Under the pieces are notes generated by a model, which worked only from the letters and a program-made list of their open reading frames with translations, was not told the DNA's origin and did not search any database. A program made the position numbers and the translations under genes. A DNA stretch of 64,000 nucleotides from Bacillus thermotolerans (lineage in GTDB: Bacteria; Bacillota; Bacilli; Bacillales; Domibacillaceae): the NCBI RefSeq assembly GCF_000812025.2, contig NZ_JWJE02000010.1, positions 1 to 64,000 of the forward strand, read 5' to 3'. Of the stretch, positions 1 through 8,679 are shown one piece after another. Numbering within the stretch: position 1 is the first letter of the stretch; each line of letters begins with the position of its first letter.

Positions 1-34
1 AAAAAATGATGAATGGTACCATCCATCATTTTTT
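1..34. terminator. Hairpin with A/T flanks, probable terminator of an off-window gene
   Basis: Inverted repeat AAAAAATGATG...CATCATTTTTT with one mismatch in the extended stem. It has a T run on the + side and an A run on the other, so it could work in either direction. The gene it serves lies outside the window. Confidence 0.55.
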
Positions 35-62
35 ATAGAGGCCACCAAGCGTAGCGCGGTAG

Positions 63-470
63 CCTAAAACCCCAACATTTGATTTAGAACCTAAAAAACA
101 TGCTATTACCGGAGAGAGAAATGAAGATGAATGTCCAGGACCCGTCAACAGCGGCTTGTTCTCTGCTATGCTTGAGCGCGGGGATGTGAAAGGCGTATTC
201 TGCGGGCATGACCATATTAATACGTACTGCGGAAACTACTATGGCATTTTGCTTGGATACGGCGGCAGTGCAGGCTTTGGTACCTACGGCTTATCCGGCG
301 ATGAGAAAAACCGCCTGCGCGGCGCACGTGTATTCCATCTGGATGAGAAGGCAGAAAATGTGCTAGTGGATACACACATGGTATTTGCAAAGGATTATGG
401 CATTGACTTAACGCCAAATGATCAAAGCATTGATCCGCTTCCATTAGAGAGAAAGCACCCCGTTAAATAA
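63..470 (+). pseudogene. 5'-truncated metallophosphoesterase remnant
   Basis: The reading frame is open from just after a TAG at 60-62 to the stop at 470. From about position 84 it matches the C-terminal half of calcineurin-like phosphoesterases: a VNSGLF segment, the metal-binding GHDH motif (204-215), and a G-Y-G-G-S-A-G-F-G-T-Y-G stretch. Family members are about 300 residues, with N-terminal DxH and GD..D metal motifs. Those are missing here, and the preceding 60 bases hold a terminator and non-coding sequence. No ATG with a ribosome binding site is present; the only in-frame alternative start is TTG at 156. I read this as the tail left by a deletion, unlikely to be active. It ends next to a strong terminator. 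Confidence 0.7.
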
Positions 471-472
471 TT

Positions 473-524
473 AAACAAAGCAGGGGCGCGAGCTGACCAA
501 TGAGCTCGCGCCCCTGCTTTGTTT
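473..524 (+). terminator. Rho-independent terminator after the phosphoesterase remnant
   Basis: A perfect 22-bp inverted repeat (473-494 and 503-524) with an 8-nt loop. The stem is GC-rich (GCAGGGGCGCGAGC core) with AAAC/GTTT ends. It survives although the gene in front is truncated. Confidence 0.85.
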
Positions 525-630
525 ATCATTGTTCCAACCCTATGGGGACTCCTGGATAAGCAGTTTATTGGACGAAAAGTCCTAAACGCCTTATTCTTTT
601 CTATACAGGATCCTAGAAGGAGTGAACACA

Positions 631-1638
631 ATGAACACCAAACGATTTCAAGGTACTCCGTTATCTGTTTTGGATTTAGCACCCATTAATGAAGGAAGCA
701 CAGCTGCTGAATCCTTTAAAAATAGTGTCGATTTAGCCCAGCATGTAGAAAATTGGGGCTTTCATCGTTATTGGCTGGCCGAGCACCATAATATGCCGGG
801 CATTGCCAGTTCAGCAACATCTGTCATCATCGGCCATATCGCCGGTGCAACAAATCACATACGTGTAGGCTCAGGCGGCATCATGCTGCCAAACCACGCA
901 ACACTTGTCATTGCCGAGCAATTTGGTACATTAGAATCACTGTACCCTGGACGCATTGACCTTGGTATTGGCCGCGCGCCAGGAAGTGACCAGGCGACGG
1001 CATTCGCTCTTCGCCGCACGCTCCATAGCCGTGTTGAAGACTTCCCTCTTCAGCTGGATGAGCTTCAGGCTTATTTTGAAGTAAACCCGTCAGCCCGTGT
1101 ACGCTCTTTCCCAGGAGAAGGATTAAACATCCCTATTTGGCTCCTTGGTTCAAGCGATTACAGTGCTCGCCTCGCTGCCGCTAAAGGATTGCCATTCTCC
1201 TTTGCCAGCCACTTTGCGCCAGAGCACACACTGGCAGCCTTAAAGCTTTACCGCGATAACTTCCAGCCATCTGATGTACTGGACAAGCCGTACGCGATGG
1301 TCGGCGTGAATATTTTTGCTGCAGATACAGAAGAACGAGCCCAATGGCTGGCTACCTCCCAGCAGCAGCAATTCTTAAGCCTGCGCAGAGGCGAACCAAC
1401 TCAGCTGAAGCCACCTATTGATAACATCGATGAAGTGTGGAGCCCTTTTGAAAAGGCAGCCATCGAAAGATCGCTTGATTCCCGTTCTACTATTATCGGC
1501 ACGCCGGACATGGTGAAAGAGAAGCTGAAGAGCTTTATAGATGAAACACAAGCAGATGAAGTCATTGTTAATTCACAGGTTTTCCATCATGAAGACCGCC
1601 TGCGCTCCTATGAGATTGTAGCCGATATGATGGAATAA
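631..1638 (+). CDS. LLM-class flavin-dependent monooxygenase (luciferase-like)
   Basis: 335 residues, the usual length for single-component luciferase-like flavin oxidoreductases of the MsnO8 / B. subtilis YceB group. Family-typical segments are SVLDLAPI near the N-terminus, [10 protein letters not shown] around residues 50-60, SGGIMLPNH around 85-93, and [12 protein letters not shown] around 110-121. They fit a TIM barrel using reduced FMN. The substrate cannot be read from sequence. ATG 631 is preferred over GTG 622 because AGAAGGAG (615-622) sits 8 nt before the ATG and overlaps the GTG. The gene appears to be monocistronic, with a terminator upstream and a convergent gene downstream. Confidence 0.9.
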   Translation: MNTKRFQGTPLSVLDLAPINEGSTAAESFKNSVDLAQHVENWGFHRYWLAEHHNMPGIASSATSVIIGHIAGATNHIRVGSGGIMLPNHATLVIAEQFGTLESLYPGRIDLGIGRAPGSDQATAFALRRTLHSRVEDFPLQLDELQAYFEVNPSARVRSFPGEGLNIPIWLLGSSDYSARLAAAKGLPFSFASHFAPEHTLAALKLYRDNFQPSDVLDKPYAMVGVNIFAADTEERAQWLATSQQQQFLSLRRGEPTQLKPPIDNIDEVWSPFEKAAIERSLDSRSTIIGTPDMVKEKLKSFIDETQADEVIVNSQVFHHEDRLRSYEIVADMME

Positions 1639-1696
1639 AAAGCATCTTTTTAATAAAGGGAACATATAAAAGCTAATCCTTGTATTCATACAGGGA

Positions 1697-3430
1697 TTAG
1701 TCTTTATTTGTCTTTTTTAGAAGGATGCCTAATTTTTCAGCCTTTCGTAAAAGTGTCGTACGGTGAAGGCCAAGCTTCTCTGACACCTCGTATATATCTT
1801 GATGCTCCTCCCATAATTCTTCTATATATCTCTTCTCAAAATCATTCACCAATTCCTTTAGCGGTTTCCTCCCTTCATCATAGTATGCCGGCCGCGAAGA
1901 CAACAGTTGTTGAAATGATTCCGGCAGGTCTGTCTCTTTCACGACCGGTCCGTCATTTAAAACAACTAGCTGTTCAACTATATGTTCTAATTCTCGGATG
2001 TTACCCGGCCATGAATAAAATTCAAAAGTAAAGTACACTTCTTTAGCAAGCTTCAGCTGCTTTTGATGCTTTCGGTTAAACTTATCAAGAAAGTGCTTAG
2101 TCAATAGATATATATCTTCCTTCCGATCCCTCAATGGGGGAAGATCAATCGTGACAACCGATAACCGATAATATAAATCTTCTCTTAGCTTTTGCTTCTC
2201 GATCAACACTTTAGGTTCTTTGTTTGTGGCTGCTATAATGCGAATATCTACATCACGATCTTTCACATCTCCCACTCTGCGAACCTTCTTATTTTGCAGC
2301 ACCGTTAAAAGCTTTACTTGAAGAGCCAGCGGCATCTCACCAATCTCATCTAAAAATAAAGTCCCTCCTTCTGCCGACTCAATTATTCCTTGCTTTCCTT
2401 CATTTGCAGCTCCCGTAAAAGCACCTTTTCTATAGCCGAATAACTCTGATTCAAAGAGCGACTCGGGGATCGCACCACAGTTCACTTCGATAAATGGCCC
2501 ATTCTTTCGGTCGCTGAGAGAATGGATTTTTTCAGCAATAACATTTTTTCCTGTCCCAGTTTCTCCTAGTATAAGCACAGAGGTGTCAACCTTTGATAAT
2601 CGATTGATGCGGTCAACTGTTACATCCATCACTCGACTTTGAGCAATGAATCCTGGAATTTCACTTGCTTTTGATCTCAGTTTCTCTATTTCCCTCTCTT
2701 GTTCTTTAAGTGATAATGCCTGCTTTTTCAGCCTCTCCTGCAGTTCATTCAACTTCGTCATGTCATAAAGTGTATTGATCACTAAAATAAGATTATTATA
2801 TTTATCGAAGACCGGTGTACCGCTGACAAGCCAGATATTCCTTTCATTATTGATCTTCTGCATAACGGATACTTTTTGTCTGTATTTAATTACTTTAGCA
2901 GTAACAGAACTATCAAAGTATCCGCGCATGATCAGTTCCGACACATGCTTCCCTTCCACATCCTGCTTCGCAATACCAGTAATCGTTGAATAGGTATCGT
3001 TAATCTTTAATGTGTAGCCTTCCCCATCGGTAATATAAATTCCTTCCTGGGCTGAATCCATGACGCAGCCAACAATATTGTTTAAAACAGGTACTTCTCT
3101 TTTCGTGTTTTCTTTTTCTATATAAACAAAATAAAATTGGTGTAATACTAAATCTATTTTCCTTGCTATACAAACAAAACACTTATTATCCTGAATAACT
3201 TTCTGCCGTAGCATTCCCTTCTCGCTCTTCCATTGTTGAAACGATAAGGCTTTAATAAATTCAGCAGTTAAAAGGGCGGCTGCTAGCTTATTTGCTTTTA
3301 TAAGCTTTCCTTCTAAAGTGAAGACAGCAGAAGGTCTATCAATTGACTGAACAAACTCGTTTAACTGTGACTCTTGCAAACTATCTTCATAACGTTTTTT
3401 CCTCATGACAGATTCTCTTGGAGCTCCCAA
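1697..3430 (-). CDS. Sigma-54-dependent transcriptional activator (PAS, AAA+, HTH)
   Basis: Enhancer-binding protein of about 577 residues. Domain order is a short N-terminal PAS-like region, a second PAS domain (segment beginning VMDSAQEGIYITDGEG), a coiled-coil linker, an AAA+ domain with Walker A GETGTGKN, the sigma-54-contacting GAFTGA loop and the DEIGEMPL Walker B region, and a C-terminal Fis-type helix-turn-helix (KLGLHRTTLLRKAEKLG). It is divergent from an alcohol dehydrogenase/permease pair with a sigma-54 promoter, so it very likely activates that pair. The start is uncertain. The frame opens at TTG 3499, TTG 3430 has AAGGAG 11 nt upstream, and ATG 3406 has no clear ribosome binding site. 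I chose 3430. All three keep the PAS domains. Confidence 0.88.
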   Translation of the reverse strand: MGAPRESVMRKKRYEDSLQESQLNEFVQSIDRPSAVFTLEGKLIKANKLAAALLTAEFIKALSFQQWKSEKGMLRQKVIQDNKCFVCIARKIDLVLHQFYFVYIEKENTKREVPVLNNIVGCVMDSAQEGIYITDGEGYTLKINDTYSTITGIAKQDVEGKHVSELIMRGYFDSSVTAKVIKYRQKVSVMQKINNERNIWLVSGTPVFDKYNNLILVINTLYDMTKLNELQERLKKQALSLKEQEREIEKLRSKASEIPGFIAQSRVMDVTVDRINRLSKVDTSVLILGETGTGKNVIAEKIHSLSDRKNGPFIEVNCGAIPESLFESELFGYRKGAFTGAANEGKQGIIESAEGGTLFLDEIGEMPLALQVKLLTVLQNKKVRRVGDVKDRDVDIRIIAATNKEPKVLIEKQKLREDLYYRLSVVTIDLPPLRDRKEDIYLLTKHFLDKFNRKHQKQLKLAKEVYFTFEFYSWPGNIRELEHIVEQLVVLNDGPVVKETDLPESFQQLLSSRPAYYDEGRKPLKELVNDFEKRYIEELWEEHQDIYEVSEKLGLHRTTLLRKAEKLGILLKKTNKD

Positions 3431-3528
3431 GTATTTTTCCACTCCTTCACTCACCCTATGTTTTGTGTGCTTGTGCACTAGGTGTGCAAAAATGCTCAAG
3501 CGATATGTAACATTTAGTTAAAATATTA

Positions 3529-3538
3529 GCAATATTGC
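3529..3538. promoter_or_regulatory. Candidate enhancer site (palindrome) for the sigma-54 activator
   Basis: GCAATATTGC is a perfect 10-bp palindrome about 85 bp upstream of the -24/-12 promoter at 3621. Related GCAAATAT words occur at about 3581 and 3611. The position suits an upstream activating sequence, but the assignment is inference. Confidence 0.3.
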
Positions 3539-3620
3539 ACCGATTCGGCAAATTATTCTTATTTTAGAGAGCAAATATTTCTTTTTCATGCGGTGTTTAC
3601 CCCTCTTCGTGCAAATATGG

Positions 3621-3637
3621 TTGGCATGAACATTGCT
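3621..3637 (+). promoter_or_regulatory. Sigma-54 (-24/-12) promoter of the alcohol dehydrogenase operon
   Basis: TTGGCATGAACATTGCT matches the TGGCAC-N5-TTGCT consensus, with GG and GC at the correct 10-bp distance. It lies 35 nt before the start codon at 3672 and faces the activator gene across the intergenic region. Confidence 0.85.
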
Positions 3638-3671
3638 ATAGAAATAACAGAACTAAAAAGGAGGCAATTTT

Positions 3672-4868
3672 ATGCATTCAATCACATCATTTCAATTTAA
3701 CTTGAACCCTGATCTATTCTTTGGTGAGGGGGCCCTTTCCAACATTCCTGAGGTCATTACAAAGAATCATTTTAACCGGGTAATGATTATTTGCGATGAA
3801 GGAATTGAAAAAGCAAAGATTTTGGAGCTCGTTTTGCAGCAAGTAAAGAAAACGAATGTAGAGTGCAGTGTTTTCTCCAACGTCGAAGCAAACCCAACAA
3901 CGGAAACAGTAGAGGCAGGCATGCACTTATTAGAAAGGTTTAAACCTGACCTTTTAATAGGTGTCGGTGGAGGAAGTCCCATTGATGTAGCAAAAGCAAT
4001 CAGTATGCTGGCTACAAATGGAGGGGGTATTACAGATTATGAAGGTATCGATCAGTTCTCAAATACACCTCTTCCTCTTTTAGCGATTCCAACGACAGCT
4101 GGCACAGGAAGCGAGGTTACTGTGTTTACCGTTATTACTGATACAAGCACGGAATACAAACTGACAGTAGGCGGCAAAAGTCTTGCGCCAAATTGGGCGA
4201 TCTTAGACCCTTCTCTTACTCTGACACTGCCGCCTGCATTAACAGCTGCTACCGGTGTAGATGCACTTGTACATGCTATTGAGTCTTACACATCGACAAT
4301 GGCAAACGTCTTGACAGAAACACTGGCACTAGAAGCCATTCGCACGATTGCATCTAACCTGAGGCAAGCTGTCTTTAATGGAGAAAACAGCTCAGCCAGA
4401 GGGGCTATGCTTTACGGAAGCCTTTTAGCCGGCATCGCATTCAATAATACGCGTCTAGGCAACGTTCATGCTATGAGCCACCCTTTGAGTGCTATTTATA
4501 ATGTTCCTCACGGCGTAGCCAATTCGGTATTGCTTCCGCATGTAATGAGGTTCAATTTACCGGCCGCTCCCGAAAAGTTTGCCAATATCGCCAGAGCAAT
4601 GGGCGAATATATCGATCCCAATCAACCGATTATGGACAACGCTTATAAGGCCGTTATAGCTGTCGAACGCTTATCTCAAGACATTCACATTCCAAAAGAT
4701 TTTGCAGAATACAACATTCGTGAATCTGATCTTGTATCAATGGCAGAAGATGCAATGAAAAGTGGAAACATCCTGGTCAATCCACGAAAAACTAAAATAG
4801 AAGACATCCTTTCTCTTTATAAGCAGGCGATTGGTCAAACGTTAGCCGACACTGCATCTATTCATTAA
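3672..4868 (+). CDS. Iron-containing (group III) alcohol dehydrogenase
   Basis: 398 residues, standard for Fe-dependent alcohol dehydrogenases. The nucleotide-binding GGGSPIDVAKA segment is at residues 99-109 and PTTAGTGSEV at 140-149. The four metal ligands are visible as D197, H201, H266 and H280, the last two in GNVHAMSHPL and VPHGVANS. Ribosome binding site AAGGAGG precedes ATG 3672. The gene follows a sigma-54 promoter and is followed by a permease, so the unit probably imports and oxidises (or reduces) one small alcohol or aldehyde substrate. Which one is unknown. Confidence 0.93.
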   Translation: MHSITSFQFNLNPDLFFGEGALSNIPEVITKNHFNRVMIICDEGIEKAKILELVLQQVKKTNVECSVFSNVEANPTTETVEAGMHLLERFKPDLLIGVGGGSPIDVAKAISMLATNGGGITDYEGIDQFSNTPLPLLAIPTTAGTGSEVTVFTVITDTSTEYKLTVGGKSLAPNWAILDPSLTLTLPPALTAATGVDALVHAIESYTSTMANVLTETLALEAIRTIASNLRQAVFNGENSSARGAMLYGSLLAGIAFNNTRLGNVHAMSHPLSAIYNVPHGVANSVLLPHVMRFNLPAAPEKFANIARAMGEYIDPNQPIMDNAYKAVIAVERLSQDIHIPKDFAEYNIRESDLVSMAEDAMKSGNILVNPRKTKIEDILSLYKQAIGQTLADTASIH

Positions 4869-4906
4869 GCTAATGCGGCAAAGTGAAAGCGATTCCACCC
4901 AGCTAC

Positions 4907-4936
4907 AGGCAAGTCAAAACCTTAGACTTGCCTTCT
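4907..4936 (+). terminator. Hairpin between dehydrogenase and permease genes
   Basis: AGGCAAGTC (4907-4915) pairs with GACTTGCCT (4925-4933), followed by TCTATTAAAA. It is a weak terminator or processing hairpin that may lower permease expression relative to the dehydrogenase. Confidence 0.5.
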
Positions 4937-4968
4937 ATTAAAAATCATTTATCAAAGGAGTGTGCGAG

Positions 4969-6351
4969 ATGAGTTCTTTCTACAAAAGAAAAGAAGGCAA
5001 AGAACAGCCTTACTGGCCAGCAGGTCCTTTTAAAATTCGTCTTCCTTTTGTCCATTACAGATTTGAAACAGCAGAATGTATTCAAGCCATCGTCTTATCT
5101 GTTGTTACCATTAGTATGATTCCTCTCCTCCAACAGCATCTTGGGGTGCCTTATGATGTTGCTATGGCCTTTATTATTGTCTGTGGAATCGGCAATATGA
5201 TGGGAGCCTTATTAGGTACTCCTTTCATACCTGGCTGGATCACCCCTGCCATTCCTTTAGTTGTTCTTTTCCTTGGGGATTTCGAGCCCGGACCTGAAGC
5301 CATTCAAGCCATGTTCGCTTTGCAATTCCTTGTCTTTCTGATTTTTTTCCTCTTGGGAATCACGGGACTCGGCAGTAAAATGGTTGATATTGTGCCAAAC
5401 TCCTTAAAAGCCGGGATTGTCATCGGCGCTGGGTTAGCTGCTTTAATCGGAGAAATTCAACCGGGCGGCCGTCTGATGGAAACGCCTGTGTCTATTATTA
5501 TTGGTACACTCGTTGCTTTTTACGTTATGTTCTCTGACCCTTTCAAAAAAATTCGCCAGAATAATAGAGTGGCAAGAGTAATTTCCAATTATGGAATGGT
5601 ACCCGGTATTCTTATAGCTATATTTATCGGATTAGCTGTCTCCGAATATCCAATGCCAAATATCGAATGGGGAATTATCTCACCAGCTTTCGGTGAAATG
5701 TGGGCTTACTTGCCATTTAGCGTAGGGATGCCGGGCTTCGATGTGTTTGTACTAGCTATTCCTACTGCATTGATTGCTTATATTATCGCTTACGGAGACA
5801 TCATTGTTGGCGACACATTAATTGAAAGAACGGATCAAATGCGGAAAGATGAAACCATTGATAACAACTTGAATCGTGTCCATTTGATTACAGGGCTTCG
5901 CAATTTGCTTCATGCTCTTTTCGCGCCATATCCAGGTTTGGCTGGCCCGATTTGGACAGCGGCAACTGCCACAGTCATTGAAAGATATACATTTGGACGC
6001 AAAGCAATGGATTCTATTTTTAGCGGGACAGGAACTTTCCATATCGCAAATTTCCTTGCACTCTTTCTCTTGCCGCTTGCATCCTTTTTTCAGCCCGTTC
6101 TTCCAATTGCGTTGTCACTCTCCCTGCTTGTCACAGGGTATGTTTGTGTACAAGTCGGAATGGAGCAAATCCGCACACCCGCAGAGCAAGGTGTAGCAGG
6201 CGTAACCGCTGTTGTCCTAGCCATCCACGGGGCAGCATACGGATTAGTTGCAGGAATTGTTATGTATCTCCTAATTGAAAAAGTATTTACACGCAAACAA
6301 CAAAGAAAAAATACACCTTATAAAGAAGAGTCTCATCAAAAAGCACTCTAA
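4969..6351 (+). CDS. NCS2/SLC23-like membrane permease
   Basis: 460 residues with about 12 hydrophobic segments. It resembles the xanthine/uracil permease superfamily in length, in the repeated half-domain layout, and in segments such as GIGNMMGALLGTPFIPGW and PNSLKAGIVIGAGLAALIGE. It does not show the textbook signature of purine permeases, so purines should not be assumed. ATG 4969 is chosen over GTG 4960 because AAAGGAG (4954-4960) is 8 nt from the ATG. Co-transcription with the Fe-alcohol dehydrogenase under a sigma-54 promoter suggests uptake of that enzyme's substrate or of a precursor. Confidence 0.8.
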   Translation: MSSFYKRKEGKEQPYWPAGPFKIRLPFVHYRFETAECIQAIVLSVVTISMIPLLQQHLGVPYDVAMAFIIVCGIGNMMGALLGTPFIPGWITPAIPLVVLFLGDFEPGPEAIQAMFALQFLVFLIFFLLGITGLGSKMVDIVPNSLKAGIVIGAGLAALIGEIQPGGRLMETPVSIIIGTLVAFYVMFSDPFKKIRQNNRVARVISNYGMVPGILIAIFIGLAVSEYPMPNIEWGIISPAFGEMWAYLPFSVGMPGFDVFVLAIPTALIAYIIAYGDIIVGDTLIERTDQMRKDETIDNNLNRVHLITGLRNLLHALFAPYPGLAGPIWTAATATVIERYTFGRKAMDSIFSGTGTFHIANFLALFLLPLASFFQPVLPIALSLSLLVTGYVCVQVGMEQIRTPAEQGVAGVTAVVLAIHGAAYGLVAGIVMYLLIEKVFTRKQQRKNTPYKEESHQKAL

Positions 6352-6367
6352 GATTTATATTAGGCAA

Positions 6368-6420
6368 ACTAAAAAACCGAGCATCGGAGTTACACTTCCC
6401 CGTGCTCGGCTTTTTGGTTT
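6368..6420. terminator. Bidirectional terminator
   Basis: AAAAAACCGAGCA (6371-6383) pairs with TGCTCGGCTTTTT (6403-6415) around a 19-nt loop. A and T runs on both sides serve the convergent genes ending at 6351 and 6430. Confidence 0.85.
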
Positions 6421-6429
6421 CAGAAAAGA

Positions 6430-7986
6430 TTATTTTTTCTTTTGATCCTCATTTGCTGCTTTCTCTAAACGACGGAAGCGTCTAAGGTCCGCTTTGCGAA
6501 TTGGCAGCGGCTCTTTTCTCACCAGCTTGGCAATAGCTATCATCAGCAGCAGGAGCAAAACGGTGAATGGCAGGGCTGATATGAGGGAGGCTGTTTGAAG
6601 CGCCTCTAATCCGCCTGCATAAAGCAGTACAGCTGCAATAGCGGCCATCAGCACGCCCCATACTACCTTCGCCACTAACGGAGGCTCCAGGCTTCCATTG
6701 GACGTCATGCTTGCCAAAATATAAGTGGCGGAGTCAGCTGATGTCACAAGGAATGTAATAATGAGCAAGATTGCCAGAACAGACATTATGCCAGACATCG
6801 GCAATTGGTCAAATGTTAAGAAAAGAGCAGATGTCAAGTCAGCATTTACTGCGGCAGCGATTCCTGCTCCTTCATTTAAATCGTGCCAAAGGGCGGTTCC
6901 ACCAAAAGCAGCAATCCATAGACAAGCAATCGCTGGCGGGATCACCATCACTCCTAGAATAAACTCACGGATCGTTCGCCCTCTTGATACACGGGCTACG
7001 AACGCTCCAACAAACGGTGACCAGGCAATCGCCCATGCCCAATAAAAGATGGTCCAGTCACGGACCCACGTTCCTCCTACATACGGCTGCATGCGCAGGC
7101 TGTATTGAATAAAATTCGTAAAATAGTCACCAATGGCCAGTGTGAACGTTTCCATGATGAAAACCGTTGGCCCGGTAAATAGAACAAATACGAGCAGTAC
7201 TAAAGCAAGTCCCAGGTTCAAGTTACTTAAGTAACGAATCCCTTTATTAAGGCCTGTAGTAGATGACAGCATATAAGCAACGAACATAACCAGGATAATC
7301 AACAGCTGAAGGCCGATCGAGTTTTCTGTACCCATAACAGCATTAAGACCGCCGTTAATTTGCAGAACGCCTAAGCCAACAGAAGTCGCAATTCCCATCA
7401 CCGTAGCGATGACCGCCAGTGAATCAATGGTATGCTTGACACCTGGTTTTCTGCCGGTAACCGGCTCTAATGCGGTAGACACGAGACCGTCTTTCTTCTT
7501 GCGGAATTGGAGAAACCCAATCACAAGACCAACAATTGCAAACACAGACCATTGGCTGATTCCCCAGTGGAAAAAAGAATAGCCCATCGCGATTCTTGCC
7601 GCCTCTTCTGTTTGCGCCTCGGTTCCCTCAAATGGCGAAGTGAAAAAGTGGCTCATCGGCTCGGCTACACCCCAGAATACAAGACCTGCTCCAAAGCCTG
7701 CGGAGAACAACATGCCAATCCACGTGAAGAACGGAAACTCTGGTCGTTCCTCCTCTCCTCCTAATCGAATCGCTCCATATTTACTAACCGCTAGAACAAT
7801 CAAGAACAGTATGATAACAAATACTGCAAGCAAATAAAACCAACCAAAATTCATCGTCGTAAAATTAAACAATCGGCCAGATACATCACCAAACGCTGTT
7901 GGTGCCATCGCCCCTAATAGTACTAGAAGCATGATCACGGCAGCTGACACAATAAATACTGGATTCTTCCAACTCTCCCTATCCAT
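6430..7986 (-). CDS. BCCT-family betaine/carnitine/choline transporter
   Basis: 518 residues with about 12 transmembrane segments. The BCCT signature FYWAWAIAWSPFVGAFVARV followed by SRGRTIREF is present, as is the GMLFSAGFGAGLVFWGVAEP segment. Members import glycine betaine or related quaternary amines with Na+ or H+ and protect against osmotic stress (B. subtilis OpuD is the model). The open frame extends upstream to 8067, but ATG 7986 has AAGGGGG just before it and begins the conserved protein. A second BCCT gene lies at 39131-40639. Substrate specificity cannot be decided from sequence. Confidence 0.9.
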   Translation of the reverse strand: MDRESWKNPVFIVSAAVIMLLVLLGAMAPTAFGDVSGRLFNFTTMNFGWFYLLAVFVIILFLIVLAVSKYGAIRLGGEEERPEFPFFTWIGMLFSAGFGAGLVFWGVAEPMSHFFTSPFEGTEAQTEEAARIAMGYSFFHWGISQWSVFAIVGLVIGFLQFRKKKDGLVSTALEPVTGRKPGVKHTIDSLAVIATVMGIATSVGLGVLQINGGLNAVMGTENSIGLQLLIILVMFVAYMLSSTTGLNKGIRYLSNLNLGLALVLLVFVLFTGPTVFIMETFTLAIGDYFTNFIQYSLRMQPYVGGTWVRDWTIFYWAWAIAWSPFVGAFVARVSRGRTIREFILGVMVIPPAIACLWIAAFGGTALWHDLNEGAGIAAAVNADLTSALFLTFDQLPMSGIMSVLAILLIITFLVTSADSATYILASMTSNGSLEPPLVAKVVWGVLMAAIAAVLLYAGGLEALQTASLISALPFTVLLLLLMIAIAKLVRKEPLPIRKADLRRFRRLEKAANEDQKKK

Positions 7987-8298
7987 GTAGGCCCCCTTAA
8001 TTGCTTTTTTCTTATTTATTAGTATTCCACTATATAAATGGAAAATCAACGGATGGTAAGGAATCACTTTCTATATTTACCTTACTGCTCCTAAAAGCCT
8101 TCCTTTGAATGATTTTTTCCTGAAGCCCTTTAAAAACTGTAAAGAAATATGTAGAATGCCTGGGTGTACGATAGCTGTGCCATCTCTCCTAAGACCATTT
8201 ACCCTTGTCTTAGACCAATCCTATTTTACCCTGATGTTTTCCACCTCAAACCTTCTAACAATGAGATTAAAAATAAAAGCTGATGGTTTGCTTTGTCG
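7987..8298. other. Intergenic stretch before the BCCT gene
   Basis: No coding sequence supported. It contains the upstream region of the BCCT gene and an inverted repeat CTAAGAC (8189-8195) / GTCTTAG (8207-8213), an operator-like element of unknown partner. A terminator for the next small gene starts at 8270. Confidence 0.4.
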
Positions 8299-8317
8299 TC
8301 ATCCCATCAGCTTTTTT
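8270..8317 (-). terminator. Terminator of the 75-residue protein gene
   Basis: AAAAGCTGATGG (8275-8286) pairs with CCATCAGCTTTT (8304-8315). On the minus strand a T-rich run follows. It overlaps the stop codon of the gene. Confidence 0.7.
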
Positions 8318-8526
8318 AATTTTTCATTTCGGTCTTTCTGCTCCTCCAAAGAAGCAAGGTCATACTTCTTCAGCAAGTGAAACAGTTCATTCAGAGTTTC
8401 TTGTGTTTGTGGTGCTTCCGTAAAACGCTTCGCTTCTTCATACAAGCTCGAAGGAAGAAACGTCCTTTGGCTCTCCAGCTTTTGAATCACATCTTGCTGT
8501 GAGTGGTCGATCGTGCAGTGCCCCAT
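8299..8526 (-). CDS. Small hypothetical protein (75 aa)
   Basis: Soluble, charged, mostly helical by composition. Residues 10-30 include QQDVIQKLESQ, and the C-terminus is lysine-rich (KDRNEKLKKLMG). No family recognised. It is convincing as a gene because GGAAAGGAGGG precedes ATG 8526 at good spacing, a consensus sigma-A promoter lies 58 bp upstream, and a terminator overlaps the stop. No function assigned. Confidence 0.7.
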   Translation of the reverse strand: MGHCTIDHSQQDVIQKLESQRTFLPSSLYEEAKRFTEAPQTQETLNELFHLLKKYDLASLEEQKDRNEKLKKLMG

Positions 8527-8583
8527 GTTCGTCCCTCCTTTCCATTCAATGACGAGAATTTTCGTCGGATTTGATTCTTCTTA

Positions 8584-8612
8584 AGTATAACGAAACCTGC
8601 AATAAATGACAA
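8584..8612 (-). promoter_or_regulatory. Sigma-A promoter of the small protein gene
   Basis: On the minus strand, TTGTCA (8612-8607), 17-bp spacer, TATACT (8589-8584). Both hexamers are one or two changes from consensus. Confidence 0.7.
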
Positions 8613-8631
8613 ATCAGCCCGCAGCACAAAC

Positions 8632-8672
8632 AAAAAGCGGCTGTTCCACATTGGGGACCAGCCGCTTTTTTT
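8632..8672 (-). terminator. Terminator of yebC2
   Basis: AAAAAGCGGCTG pairs with CAGCCGCTTTTTT around a 15-nt loop, immediately downstream of the stop codon at 8680. Confidence 0.85.
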
Positions 8673-8679
8673 GCGTCCA

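Noticed and set aside
4969-6351. Calling the permease a xanthine or uracil permease
   Set aside because: Only the superfamily can be supported. The operon partner is an alcohol dehydrogenase and the purine signature is not clear.
8105-8380. 91-codon plus-strand frame
   Set aside because: Runs antisense through the terminator and end of the 75-residue gene, low-complexity, no ribosome binding site.
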